A stretch of DNA of 64,000 bases from Streptomyces cinnabarinus (GTDB lineage Bacteria > Actinomycetota > Actinomycetes > Streptomycetales > Streptomycetaceae), in the NCBI RefSeq assembly GCF_027270315.1, contig NZ_CP114413.1, positions 7,626,001 through 7,690,000 of the forward strand, in the 5' to 3' direction. A program made the translations under genes and the position numbers. Shown here piece after piece: positions 1-8,032 of this stretch. Positions within the stretch are counted from its first letter, which is position 1. Every line of letters starts with the position of its first letter. The notes under the pieces were generated by a model, which saw nothing but the letters and a program-made list of their open reading frames with translations, had not been told where the DNA came from and did not search any database.

Positions 1-1
1 C

Positions 2-403
2 AACATCCTCCGGGACGTGCGCGAGGACGCCGAGGGGGGCCGCACCTACCTGCCCGCCGACGACCTCGCCAAGTTCGGCTGCTCGGCCGGGTTCGCCGGG
101 CCGACCGTGCCGGAGGGTGCCGACTTCGCGGGCCTGGTGCACTTCGAGGTGCGCCGGGCCCGCGCCCTGTTCGCCGAGGGCTACCGGCTGCTGCCGATGC
201 TCGACCGGCGCAGCGGCGCCTGTGTCGCCGCCATGGCCGGCATCTACCGCCGGCTCCTGGACCGTATCGAGCGCGAGCCGGAGGCCGTGCTGCGCGGCCG
301 GGTCTCGCTGCCCGGACGCGAGAAGGCGTACGTCGCGGTGCGGGGCCTGTCGGGTCTGGACACCCGGCATGTGACCCGGCGGACCGTCAGGAGGCGGGCC
401 TGA
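2..403 (+). CDS. hpnD: Presqualene diphosphate synthase HpnD, C-terminal part (5' truncated by window)
   Basis: C-terminal ~133 residues of a squalene/phytoene synthase family protein; the start lies left of the window. The visible part opens with NILRDVREDAEGGRTYLP, the second aspartate-rich motif (DxxxD), which binds the Mg-diphosphate of farnesyl diphosphate. In hopanoid operons HpnD joins two farnesyl diphosphates into presqualene diphosphate. Assignment to HpnD rather than its paralogue HpnC rests on the usual order hpnC-hpnD-hpnE and is inference; only the family is shown by sequence. The TGA stop (401-403) overlaps the ATG of the next small gene at 403, so the two are probably translationally coupled. 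Confidence 0.85.
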   Translation, partial: NILRDVREDAEGGRTYLPADDLAKFGCSAGFAGPTVPEGADFAGLVHFEVRRARALFAEGYRLLPMLDRRSGACVAAMAGIYRRLLDRIEREPEAVLRGRVSLPGREKAYVAVRGLSGLDTRHVTRRTVRRRA

Positions 404-543
404 TGGACAATCCGGTCCAAGGTGATGCCACCGGCGAAAAATGGCACGCAACCCTCCGCACTTCGGCGGCGTCCCTGACTGAGACGGCCGACCGTGCATC
501 GTTCAAGCACCGCGGCGGCCGTTCGGGGGAGGACGCACGATGA
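403..543 (+). CDS. 46-aa micro-protein between hpnD and hpnE (DUF6380-like)
   Basis: A 47-codon frame that begins on the last base of the hpnD stop (TGATG) and ends in an ATGA overlap with hpnE, so it fills the apparent hpnD-hpnE gap exactly. The product begins MDNPVQGDATGEKW and contains ATLRTSAASLTETADRA; it is basic and hydrophilic, without a membrane segment. It resembles, from memory, the short DUF6380 proteins annotated in Streptomyces genomes, several of which lie at this spot. Function is unknown; the perfect double overlap suggests either a real micro-protein or a translated coupling leader that carries ribosomes from hpnD to hpnE. Confidence 0.7.
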   Translation: MDNPVQGDATGEKWHATLRTSAASLTETADRASFKHRGGRSGEDAR

Positions 544-1934
544 CCGACGGCAGGACAACCGGCGGCGACGCCGTCGTGGTCGGCGGCGGGCTCGCGGGGA
601 TCACCGCGGCGCTCGCGCTCGCCGACGCGGGCGTGCGCGTGACGCTCCTGGAGGGCAGGCCGCGCCTCGGCGGGCTCGCCTTCTCCTTCCAGCGCGGCGA
701 CCTCACCGTCGACAACGGCCAGCATGTGTATCTGCGCTGCTGCACCGCCTACCGCTGGTTCCTCGACCGCATCGAGGGGAGTGCGCTGGCGCCGTTGCAG
801 GATCGTCTCGACGTGCCCGTTCTCGACCTGGCCAAGCCCGCGGGGCGGCGTCTGGGCCGGATCCGGCGGGACCCGCTGCCGGTACCGCTGCACCTGGGGC
901 GCAGCCTCGCCACCTATCCGCACCTCTCCCTCACCGAGCGGGCCGCCGTCGGGCGTGCCGCGCTCGCGCTGATGGCGCTCGACCTCGACGACCCCGCCCT
1001 GGACGACCAGAACTTCGGCACCTGGCTGGCCGCGCACGGCCAGTCCGAGCGCGCCGTGCAGGCGCTGTGGAACCTGGTCGGCATCGCCACTCTCAACGCG
1101 GTCGCGGGCGACTCCTCACTGGGGCTCGCCGCGATGGTGTTCAAGACCGGTCTGCTCTCCGACCCGGGCGCGGCCGACATCGGATGGGCGCACGTCCCGC
1201 TGGGCGAACTGCACGACCGGCTGGCCCGCAAGGCGCTCGACTCCGCGGGCGTGCGTACCGAGGTCCGTACACGCGTCACCTCCATCTCCACTGACGACAA
1301 CGGACGTTGGGCCGTCCAGGTTCCCGGGGAGACCCTCCGGGCCGACGCGGTCGTCCTCGCCGTACCGCAGAGCGAGGCCCACGACCTGCTGCCGGACGGT
1401 GCCCTGGACGCTCCGGAACGACTGCTTCAGATCGGCACCGCGCCGATCCTGAACGTCCATGTCGTCTACGACCGCCCGGTGCTCAGCACCCCGTTCTTCG
1501 CCGCCCTCGGCACCCCGGTGCAGTGGGTGTTCGACCGGACCGATTCCTCCGGGCTCCGGGAGGGGCAGTACCTGGCCCTCTCCCAGTCGGCCGCGCACCA
1601 CGAGATCGACGCCCCGGTGGCCGAGCTGCGCGAGCGCTATCTGCCGGAGCTGGCCCGGCTGCTCCCGCTCGCCCGCGACGCCGAGGTGAAGGACTTCTTC
1701 GTGACCCGGGAGCGCACAGCGACGTTCGCCCCCACCCCGGGGGTCGGGCGGCTGCGGCCCGGCACCCGTACCCAGGCACCCGGCCTCTACCTGGCCGGCG
1801 CGTGGACCGCCACCGGGTGGCCCGCGACCATGGAGAGTGCGGTCCGCAGCGGTGTGAGCGCGGCGGACGCCGCACTCGGCGCCCTGGGCAGGCCCCGCCC
1901 CCGCCACCTCTTCGACGTGGAAGAGGCGGCCTGA
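540..1934 (+). CDS. hpnE: Hydroxysqualene dehydroxylase HpnE (FAD-dependent)
   Basis: 464-aa FAD-dependent amine-oxidase/phytoene-desaturase family protein. HpnE reduces hydroxysqualene to squalene, the last step of the HpnCDE route. The N-terminal Rossmann motif GGGLAGI lies at residues 15-21 and the ribose-binding Glu is near residue 38 (LLEGRPRLGG). The C-terminal FAD motif LYLAGAWTATGWPATMESAVRSG is typical of squalene-associated desaturases. The ATG at 540 has a GGGGAGG Shine-Dalgarno around 526-532 inside the upstream micro-gene. The stop (1932-1934) overlaps an ATG at 1934 that is in frame with the next gene. Confidence 0.93.
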   Translation: MTDGRTTGGDAVVVGGGLAGITAALALADAGVRVTLLEGRPRLGGLAFSFQRGDLTVDNGQHVYLRCCTAYRWFLDRIEGSALAPLQDRLDVPVLDLAKPAGRRLGRIRRDPLPVPLHLGRSLATYPHLSLTERAAVGRAALALMALDLDDPALDDQNFGTWLAAHGQSERAVQALWNLVGIATLNAVAGDSSLGLAAMVFKTGLLSDPGAADIGWAHVPLGELHDRLARKALDSAGVRTEVRTRVTSISTDDNGRWAVQVPGETLRADAVVLAVPQSEAHDLLPDGALDAPERLLQIGTAPILNVHVVYDRPVLSTPFFAALGTPVQWVFDRTDSSGLREGQYLALSQSAAHHEIDAPVAELRERYLPELARLLPLARDAEVKDFFVTRERTATFAPTPGVGRLRPGTRTQAPGLYLAGAWTATGWPATMESAVRSGVSAADAALGALGRPRPRHLFDVEEAA

Positions 1935-1993
1935 TGCTCGACGAGCGCGCGGCAGGCCCCCGCACCCCCGGTACCGCAACAAGAGGAGAGACT

Positions 1994-3067
1994 GTGCCCA
2001 CTGTGCCCCCGGCCTCGAAGGCCGCTGAGGAGACCGCGGTGGACGTGACCGCGCTCCTGGAGCGCGGCCGGACCCTGGCCACCCCGGTACTGCGGGCGGC
2101 CATCGACCGCCTGGCACCTCCCATGGACACCGTTTCCGCCTACCACTTCGGCTGGATCGACGCCCAGGGCAGGCCCACGGCGGGCGACGGCGGCAAGGCC
2201 GTGCGCCCCGCTCTCGCCGTGCTCTCCGCCGAGGTCACCGGGGCCGCACCCGAGGTCGGCATCCCCGGCGCGGTCGCCGTGGAGCTGGTCCACAACTTCT
2301 CCCTGCTGCACGACGACCTGATGGACGGCGACGAGCAGCGCCGGCACCGCGACACGGTGTGGAAGGTGCACGGCCCCGCCCAGGCCATCCTGGTCGGCGA
2401 CGCCCTGTTCGCCCTCGCCAACGAACTGCTGCTGGAGCTCGGCACCGTCGAGGCCGGCCGCGCCACCCGCAGGCTGACCACCGCCAGCCGGGCCCTGATC
2501 GACGGACAGGCCCAGGACATCTCCTACGAGCACCGCGACCGCGTCAGCGTCGAGGAGTGCCTGGAGATGGAGGGCAACAAGACCGGCGCCCTGCTGGCCT
2601 GCGCCAGCTCCATCGGCGCCGTGCTCGGCGGCGCGGGCGACCGCACCGCCGACACCCTGGAGAAGTACGGCTACCACCTCGGCCTCGCCTTCCAGGCCGT
2701 CGACGATCTGCTCGGCATCTGGGGCGACCCGGAGTCCACCGGCAAGCAGACCTGGAGCGATCTGCGCCAGCGCAAGAAGTCCCTGCCGGTGGTGGCCGCG
2801 CTCGCGGCGGGCGGATCCGCCTCCGAGCGGCTCGGCGAGCTGCTCGCCGCCGACGCCAAGAGCAGCGACTTCGAGAACTTCTCCGAGGCGGAGTTCGCCG
2901 CCCGCGCCGCCCTCATCGAGGAGGCCGGGGGCCGCGAGTGGACCGCCGAGGAGGCCCGCCGCCAGCACACCATCGCCATCGAGGCCCTGGACGCCGTCGA
3001 CATGCCCGACCGGGTACGGGCGCGGTTCACGGCGCTCGCCGACTTCGTCGTAGTACGGAAGAGATGA
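1994..3067 (+). CDS. Polyprenyl diphosphate synthase of the hopanoid operon
   Basis: Trans-isoprenyl diphosphate synthase family, 357 aa from the GTG at 1994. The first aspartate-rich motif is LLHDDLMDGDEQRR (Asp 107, 108, 111 in this numbering); the second, FQAVDDLLGIWGD, starts at Asp 237. It presumably makes farnesyl diphosphate for HpnCD, although product length cannot be read with certainty. GTG 1994 is preferred because AGAGGAGAG lies about 8 nt upstream. An in-frame ATG at 1934, overlapping the hpnE stop, would add 20 poorly ordered residues and is the alternative start. A gap of about 120 bp follows before shc. Confidence 0.9.
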   Translation: MPTVPPASKAAEETAVDVTALLERGRTLATPVLRAAIDRLAPPMDTVSAYHFGWIDAQGRPTAGDGGKAVRPALAVLSAEVTGAAPEVGIPGAVAVELVHNFSLLHDDLMDGDEQRRHRDTVWKVHGPAQAILVGDALFALANELLLELGTVEAGRATRRLTTASRALIDGQAQDISYEHRDRVSVEECLEMEGNKTGALLACASSIGAVLGGAGDRTADTLEKYGYHLGLAFQAVDDLLGIWGDPESTGKQTWSDLRQRKKSLPVVAALAAGGSASERLGELLAADAKSSDFENFSEAEFAARAALIEEAGGREWTAEEARRQHTIAIEALDAVDMPDRVRARFTALADFVVVRKR

Positions 3068-3186
3068 TCACTATCGGTCGAATAGCCCTCGCGTAGTCGC
3101 CGGCCGGTGTCGCGGGAAATCGAGCACCGGCCGACGGCGGACCCACAGCAGACGCACCACATGCACACTGCACGTAAGGGGAAGCC

Positions 3187-5175
3187 ATGACAGCGACGAC
3201 CGACGGAAGCACCGGGGCCCTGCCACCCCGCGCTGCCGCGGCCAGCGAAACCAGCACCACCCCCGTGGCGGCGGGGGTTCACGACGTCGCCGTGCACGCC
3301 GTGCGGCGCGCCACGGACAACCTGCTCTCCCGGCAGGACGCCGAGGGCTGGTGGAAGGGCGACCTGGAGACCAACGTCACCATGGACGCGGAGGATCTGC
3401 TGCTGCGTCAGTTCCTCGGCATCCGCGACGAGTCCACCACCGCCGCGTCCGCCCTGTTCATCCGGGGTGAGCAGCGCGAGGACGGCACCTGGGCCACCTT
3501 CTACGGCGGACCTGCCGAACTCTCCGCGACCATCGAGGCGTACGTCGCCCTCCGGCTGGCCGGCGACGAGCCCGAGGCCCCGCACATGGCGAGGGCCGCG
3601 GAGTGGATCCGGGCCCAGGGAGGCATCGTCGCCGCCCGGGTCTTCACCCGGATCTGGCTGGCCCTGTTCGGCTGGTGGAAGTGGGAGGACCTGCCCGAAC
3701 TCCCGCCCGAACTCATCTACTTCCCCACCTGGGTGCCGCTCAACATCTACGACTTCGGCTGCTGGGCCCGGCAGACCATCGTCCCGCTGACGATCGTCTC
3801 CGCCCAGCGGCCGGTACGGCCCGCGCCGTTCCCGCTGGACGAACTGCACACCGATCCGGCGAACCCCAATCCGCCCAAGCCCCTTGCCTCGGCGGCGAGT
3901 TGGGACGGCGCCTTCCAGCGCCTCGACAAGGCGCTGCACCAATTGCGCAGGATCGCGCCGCGCAGGCTGCGCCGGTCCGCGATGAACACCGCCGCCCGCT
4001 GGATCATCGAGCGGCAGGAGAACGACGGCTGCTGGGGCGGGATCCAGCCGCCCGCGGTGTACTCGGTGATCGCCCTGCATCTGATGGGCTACGACCTCCA
4101 GCATCCCGTGATGCGCGAGGGCCTGGCCTCGCTGGACCGTTTCGCCGTCATGCGCGAGGACGGGGCCCGGATGATCGAGGCCTGCCAGTCGCCGGTCTGG
4201 GACACCTGCCTCGCCACCATCGCGCTCGCCGACGCCGGGGTCCCCGCCGACCATCCGCAACTGGTCAAGGCCGCCGACTGGATGCTCGGCGAGGAGATCG
4301 TCCGGCCCGGCGACTGGGCCGTACGACGGCCTGGACTGCCGCCCGGGGGCTGGGCGTTCGAGTTCCACAACGACAACTACCCCGACATCGACGACACCGC
4401 CGAGGTGATCCTCGCGCTGCGCCGGGTCCGCCATCACGACCCGGAGCGGGTGGAGAAGGCGATCGGGCGCGGGGTGCGCTGGAACCTCGGCATGCAGTCC
4501 CGCAACGGCGCCTGGGGCGCCTTCGACGTCGACAACACCAGCCCGTTCCCCAACCGGCTGCCGTTCTGCGACTTCGGCGAGGTCATCGACCCGCCGTCGG
4601 CCGATGTCACCGCACACGTGGTGGAGATGCTCGCCGTCGAGGGCCTCGCCCACGACCCGCGCACCCGGCGGGGCATCCAGTGGCTGCTGGCCGAACAGGA
4701 GCCGGACGGCTCGTGGTTCGGACGCTGGGGCGTCAACTACGTCTACGGCACCGGATCCGTCGTACCCGCCCTCGTCGCCGCCGGATTCCCCGGCTCGCAC
4801 CCGGCGATCCGGCGGGCCGTGCTCTGGCTCGAGTCCGTGCAGAACGACGACGGCGGCTGGGGCGAGGACCTGCGCTCCTACCAGGACACCAAGGGCTGGA
4901 GCGGCCAGGGCGCCTCCACCGCCTCGCAGACCGCCTGGGCGCTGATGGCGCTGCTGGCCGCGGGGGAGCGGGAGTCCAAGGCCGTGGAGCGCGGCGTGGA
5001 GTGGCTCGCCACCACTCAGCGCGAGGACGGCTCCTGGGACGAGCCGTACTTCACCGGCACCGGATTCCCCTGGGACTTCTCCATCAACTACCACCTCTAC
5101 CGGCAGGTGTTCCCGCTCACCGCGCTCGGCCGCTATGTGCACGGCGAGCCCTTCGCCGAGGCCAAGGGGGGCTGA
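3187..5175 (+). CDS. shc: Squalene-hopene cyclase
   Basis: 662 aa, the usual length of bacterial squalene-hopene cyclases. It protonates and cyclises squalene to hopene/hopanol at the membrane. The catalytic DxDD motif is PDIDDTAE with Asp 400, 402 and 403. Several QW repeats are visible, for example RQEDGTWATFYGG-type, EPDGSWFGRWG, NDDGGWGED and EDGSWDEP near the C-terminus. The ATG at 3187 has AAGGGGAAG just upstream. The first ~25 residues are a Thr/Ala-rich extension before the conserved fold. The TGA overlaps the hpnG ATG (TGATG). Confidence 0.97.
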   Translation: MTATTDGSTGALPPRAAAASETSTTPVAAGVHDVAVHAVRRATDNLLSRQDAEGWWKGDLETNVTMDAEDLLLRQFLGIRDESTTAASALFIRGEQREDGTWATFYGGPAELSATIEAYVALRLAGDEPEAPHMARAAEWIRAQGGIVAARVFTRIWLALFGWWKWEDLPELPPELIYFPTWVPLNIYDFGCWARQTIVPLTIVSAQRPVRPAPFPLDELHTDPANPNPPKPLASAASWDGAFQRLDKALHQLRRIAPRRLRRSAMNTAARWIIERQENDGCWGGIQPPAVYSVIALHLMGYDLQHPVMREGLASLDRFAVMREDGARMIEACQSPVWDTCLATIALADAGVPADHPQLVKAADWMLGEEIVRPGDWAVRRPGLPPGGWAFEFHNDNYPDIDDTAEVILALRRVRHHDPERVEKAIGRGVRWNLGMQSRNGAWGAFDVDNTSPFPNRLPFCDFGEVIDPPSADVTAHVVEMLAVEGLAHDPRTRRGIQWLLAEQEPDGSWFGRWGVNYVYGTGSVVPALVAAGFPGSHPAIRRAVLWLESVQNDDGGWGEDLRSYQDTKGWSGQGASTASQTAWALMALLAAGERESKAVERGVEWLATTQREDGSWDEPYFTGTGFPWDFSINYHLYRQVFPLTALGRYVHGEPFAEAKGG

Positions 5176-5816
5176 TGAGCACCCAGCCCGCCCCGGCTCC
5201 GCTGCTGATCGCCTGCGCGCTCGGCATCGAGCACCTCGCGCTGCGCACGGGCGACCGCGGTGACGCCGGCGGGCCGGTCACCGTGGTGCGCACCGGTATG
5301 GGACCCAAGGCGGCCGAGCGGTCCGTCACCCGGGTCCTGTCCGACCCGGCGTTCGCCGGGGCCGCCGTCCTGGCCACCGGCTTCTGCGCGGGGCTCGCCC
5401 CGGGGATGCACCCCGGCGACCTGGTCGTCGCCGAGGAGACCCGGGACCCGCGCGGGACCACCGAGTGCGTCGCGACCGAACTGCTCGTCAAGGAACTCGT
5501 GCGCGCCGTCCCGGGGCGCACCGTCCACACCGGACCGCTCACCGGTTCCGATCACGTGGTCCGTGGTCCGGAGCGGTCCGACCTGCTCGCGACCGGCGCA
5601 ATCGCGGTCGACATGGAGTCGGCGGCGACGCTCCTGAGCGCCGTGCGCGCGGGCGAGCGCCCCGTTGCGGCCGTCCGGGTGGTCGTGGACGCTCCAGAAC
5701 ATGAACTCGTCCGGATCGGCACGGTACGCGGGGGAATATCAGCTTTCCGTGTTCTCAGGTCGGTCCTCCCCGCTTTCTACGAATGGCACCGTTCTTTGCT
5801 GCTCCCCAGGAGGTGA
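5175..5816 (+). CDS. hpnG: Adenosylhopane nucleosidase-like protein HpnG
   Basis: 213-aa nucleoside phosphorylase/MTA-SAH nucleosidase-like protein. HpnG is the family that removes adenine from adenosylhopane to give ribosylhopane. Visible features are the N-terminal strand LLIACALGIE, the glycine-rich VLATGFCAGL segment and a C-terminal DMESAA motif, corresponding to the DMEGA-type substrate-binding motif of this superfamily. It starts at the ATG overlapping the shc stop, which indicates translational coupling. Position between shc and hpnH supports the role. Confidence 0.88.
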   Translation: MSTQPAPAPLLIACALGIEHLALRTGDRGDAGGPVTVVRTGMGPKAAERSVTRVLSDPAFAGAAVLATGFCAGLAPGMHPGDLVVAEETRDPRGTTECVATELLVKELVRAVPGRTVHTGPLTGSDHVVRGPERSDLLATGAIAVDMESAATLLSAVRAGERPVAAVRVVVDAPEHELVRIGTVRGGISAFRVLRSVLPAFYEWHRSLLLPRR

Positions 5817-5821
5817 GCCAG

Positions 5822-6844
5822 ATGGCCATGCCGCTGCGCCAGTCCATCAAGGTCGCTACTTACTTGGCCGAACAAAAGCTCCGCAAGCGCGACAAGTTCC
5901 CGCTGATCGTAGAGCTGGAACCGCTGTTCGCGTGCAACCTCAAGTGCGAGGGGTGCGGGAAGATCCAGCATCCGGCGGGGGTGCTCAAGCAGCGCATGCC
6001 GGTCGCACAGGCGGTGGGCGCGGTGCTCGAATCCGGCGCGCCGATGGTGTCGATCGCCGGGGGTGAACCCCTGATGCACCCTCAGATCGACGAGATCGTG
6101 CGGCAGTTGGTGGCCAGGCGGAAATACGTCTTCCTGTGCACCAACGCCATGCTGCTGCGCAAGAAGATGGACAAGTTCAAGCCCTCGCCGTACTTCGCCT
6201 TCGCCGTGCACATCGACGGACTGCGCGAGCGGCACGACGAGTCGGTGGCGAAGGAGGGCGTGTTCGACGAGGCGGTGGCGGCGATCAAGGAGGCCCAGCG
6301 GCGCGGCTTCCGGGTCACCACCAACTCCACCTTCTTCAACACCGACACCCCGCAGACCATCATCGAGGTGCTCAACTTCCTCAACGACGACCTCAAGGTC
6401 GACGAGATGATGATCTCGCCCGCCTACGCCTACGAGAAGGCGCCCGACCAGGAGCACTTCCTGGGCGTGGAGCAGACCCGCGAGCTGTTCAAGAAGGCCT
6501 TCGCGGGCGGCAACCGGCGCCGTTGGCGGCTCAACCACTCCCCGCTCTTCCTGGACTTCCTGGAGGGCAAGGTCGACTTCCCGTGCACCGCGTGGGCGAT
6601 CCCCAACTACTCCCTCTTCGGCTGGCAGCGCCCCTGCTACCTGATGAGCGACGGCTATGTGCCGACGTACCGCGAGCTCATCGAGGAGACCGACTGGGAC
6701 AAGTACGGCCGCGGCAAGGACCCGCGCTGCGCCAACTGCATGGCGCACTGCGGCTACGAGCCCACCGCCGTCCTCGCCACCATGGGCTCCCTGAAGGAGT
6801 CGCTGCGCGCCATGCGCGAGACGGTCAGCGGAAACCGGGAGTGA
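5822..6844 (+). CDS. hpnH: Adenosylhopane synthase HpnH (radical SAM)
   Basis: 340-aa radical SAM protein. HpnH adds a 5'-deoxyadenosyl group to hopene, starting the bacteriohopanepolyol side chain. The [4Fe-4S] motif CNLKCEGC has Cys 38, 42 and 45, followed by the SAM-binding IAGGEPL segment. A second cysteine-rich C-terminal segment (DPRCANCMAHCGYE) is typical of HpnH. Start at ATG 5822, preceded by a near-perfect AGGAGGTG (about 5808-5815) lying inside the hpnG end; an earlier in-frame start upstream has no comparable site. The gene is followed within 4 nt by ispG. Confidence 0.95.
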   Translation: MAMPLRQSIKVATYLAEQKLRKRDKFPLIVELEPLFACNLKCEGCGKIQHPAGVLKQRMPVAQAVGAVLESGAPMVSIAGGEPLMHPQIDEIVRQLVARRKYVFLCTNAMLLRKKMDKFKPSPYFAFAVHIDGLRERHDESVAKEGVFDEAVAAIKEAQRRGFRVTTNSTFFNTDTPQTIIEVLNFLNDDLKVDEMMISPAYAYEKAPDQEHFLGVEQTRELFKKAFAGGNRRRWRLNHSPLFLDFLEGKVDFPCTAWAIPNYSLFGWQRPCYLMSDGYVPTYRELIEETDWDKYGRGKDPRCANCMAHCGYEPTAVLATMGSLKESLRAMRETVSGNRE

Positions 6845-6848
6845 CGTC

Positions 6849-8006
6849 ATGACCGCCATCCCCTTGGGCGTCCCCGAGGTGCCGGTCCGGCCGATCGCCG
6901 AGCGGCGCGTGTCGCGGCGGATCGAGGTCGGGCCGGTGGCGGTCGGGGGCGGCGCCCCGGTGTCGGTGCAGTCGATGACCACGACCCGTACGTCGGACAT
7001 CGGCGCCACCCTTCAGCAGATCGCCGAACTCACCGCGTCCGGCTGCCAGATCGTCCGCGTCGCCTGTCCCACCCAGGACGACGCGGACGCGCTCGCCACC
7101 ATCGCCCGCAAGTCCCAGATCCCGGTGATCGCGGACATCCACTTCCAGCCCAAGTACGTGTTCGCCGCGATCGAGGCCGGCTGTGCGGCCGTCCGCGTCA
7201 ATCCCGGCAACATCAAGCAGTTCGACGACAAGGTGAAGGAGATCGCGCGGGCCGCGGCCGACCACGGCACGCCGATCCGGATCGGGGTCAACGCGGGCTC
7301 GCTGGACCGCCGGCTGCTGACGAAGTACGGCAGGGCGACCCCGGAGGCGCTCGTCGAGTCGGCGCTGTGGGAGGCGTCGCTGTTCGAGGAGCACGGCTTC
7401 CGGGACATCAAGATCTCGGTGAAGCACAACGACCCCGTGGTGATGGTCGAGGCGTACACGCTCCTCGCCGAACAGTGCGACTACCCGCTGCACCTGGGCG
7501 TCACCGAGGCCGGTCCCGCCTTCCAGGGCACGATCAAGTCGGCGGTCGCCTTCGGGGCCCTGCTGTCGCGGGGGATCGGCGACACGATCCGGGTGTCCCT
7601 GTCGGCGCCGCCGGTCGAGGAGGTCAAGGTCGGCATCCAGATCCTCCAGTCGCTGGGCCTGCGGCAACGGCGGCTGGAGATCGTCTCGTGCCCGTCCTGC
7701 GGGCGTGCCCAGGTTGACGTCTACAAGCTGGCGGACGAGGTCACGGCGGGCCTTGAGGGCATGGAGGTGCCGCTCAGGGTGGCCGTCATGGGGTGTGTGG
7801 TCAACGGTCCCGGCGAGGCCCGGGAGGCGGATCTGGGGGTCGCCTCCGGCAACGGCAAGGGGCAGATCTTCGTGAAGGGCGAAGTCATCAAGACGGTGCC
7901 CGAGTCGAAGATCGTGGAGACCCTGATCGAGGAGGCGATGAAGATCGCCGAGCAGATGGAGCAGGACGGCGTCGAGTCGGGGGAGCCGGCCGTCACCGTG
8001 AGTTGA
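6849..8006 (+). CDS. ispG: 4-hydroxy-3-methylbut-2-en-1-yl diphosphate synthase IspG (GcpE)
   Basis: 385-aa MEP-pathway iron-sulfur enzyme converting 2-C-methyl-erythritol 2,4-cyclodiphosphate to HMBPP. The conserved N-terminus VSVQSMTTTRT and the cluster cysteines in SCPSCGRA and MGCVVNGPGE are present. It lies 4 nt after hpnH, so it is in the hopanoid operon and supplies isoprenoid precursor locally. Streptomyces usually carry another ispG elsewhere, so this is probably a second, pathway-dedicated copy (inference; not testable in this window). Confidence 0.96.
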   Translation: MTAIPLGVPEVPVRPIAERRVSRRIEVGPVAVGGGAPVSVQSMTTTRTSDIGATLQQIAELTASGCQIVRVACPTQDDADALATIARKSQIPVIADIHFQPKYVFAAIEAGCAAVRVNPGNIKQFDDKVKEIARAAADHGTPIRIGVNAGSLDRRLLTKYGRATPEALVESALWEASLFEEHGFRDIKISVKHNDPVVMVEAYTLLAEQCDYPLHLGVTEAGPAFQGTIKSAVAFGALLSRGIGDTIRVSLSAPPVEEVKVGIQILQSLGLRQRRLEIVSCPSCGRAQVDVYKLADEVTAGLEGMEVPLRVAVMGCVVNGPGEAREADLGVASGNGKGQIFVKGEVIKTVPESKIVETLIEEAMKIAEQMEQDGVESGEPAVTVS

Positions 8007-8032
8007 GCAGCACGGACCGAAGGGGGCCCGAC

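Noticed and set aside
2671..5142. An 823-codon open frame on the minus strand across shc
   Set aside because: It is antisense to a clear squalene-hopene cyclase, its protein is low-complexity Gly/Val/Arg/Asp-rich, and it shows no family resemblance. Long antisense frames are expected in DNA with third-position G/C bias.
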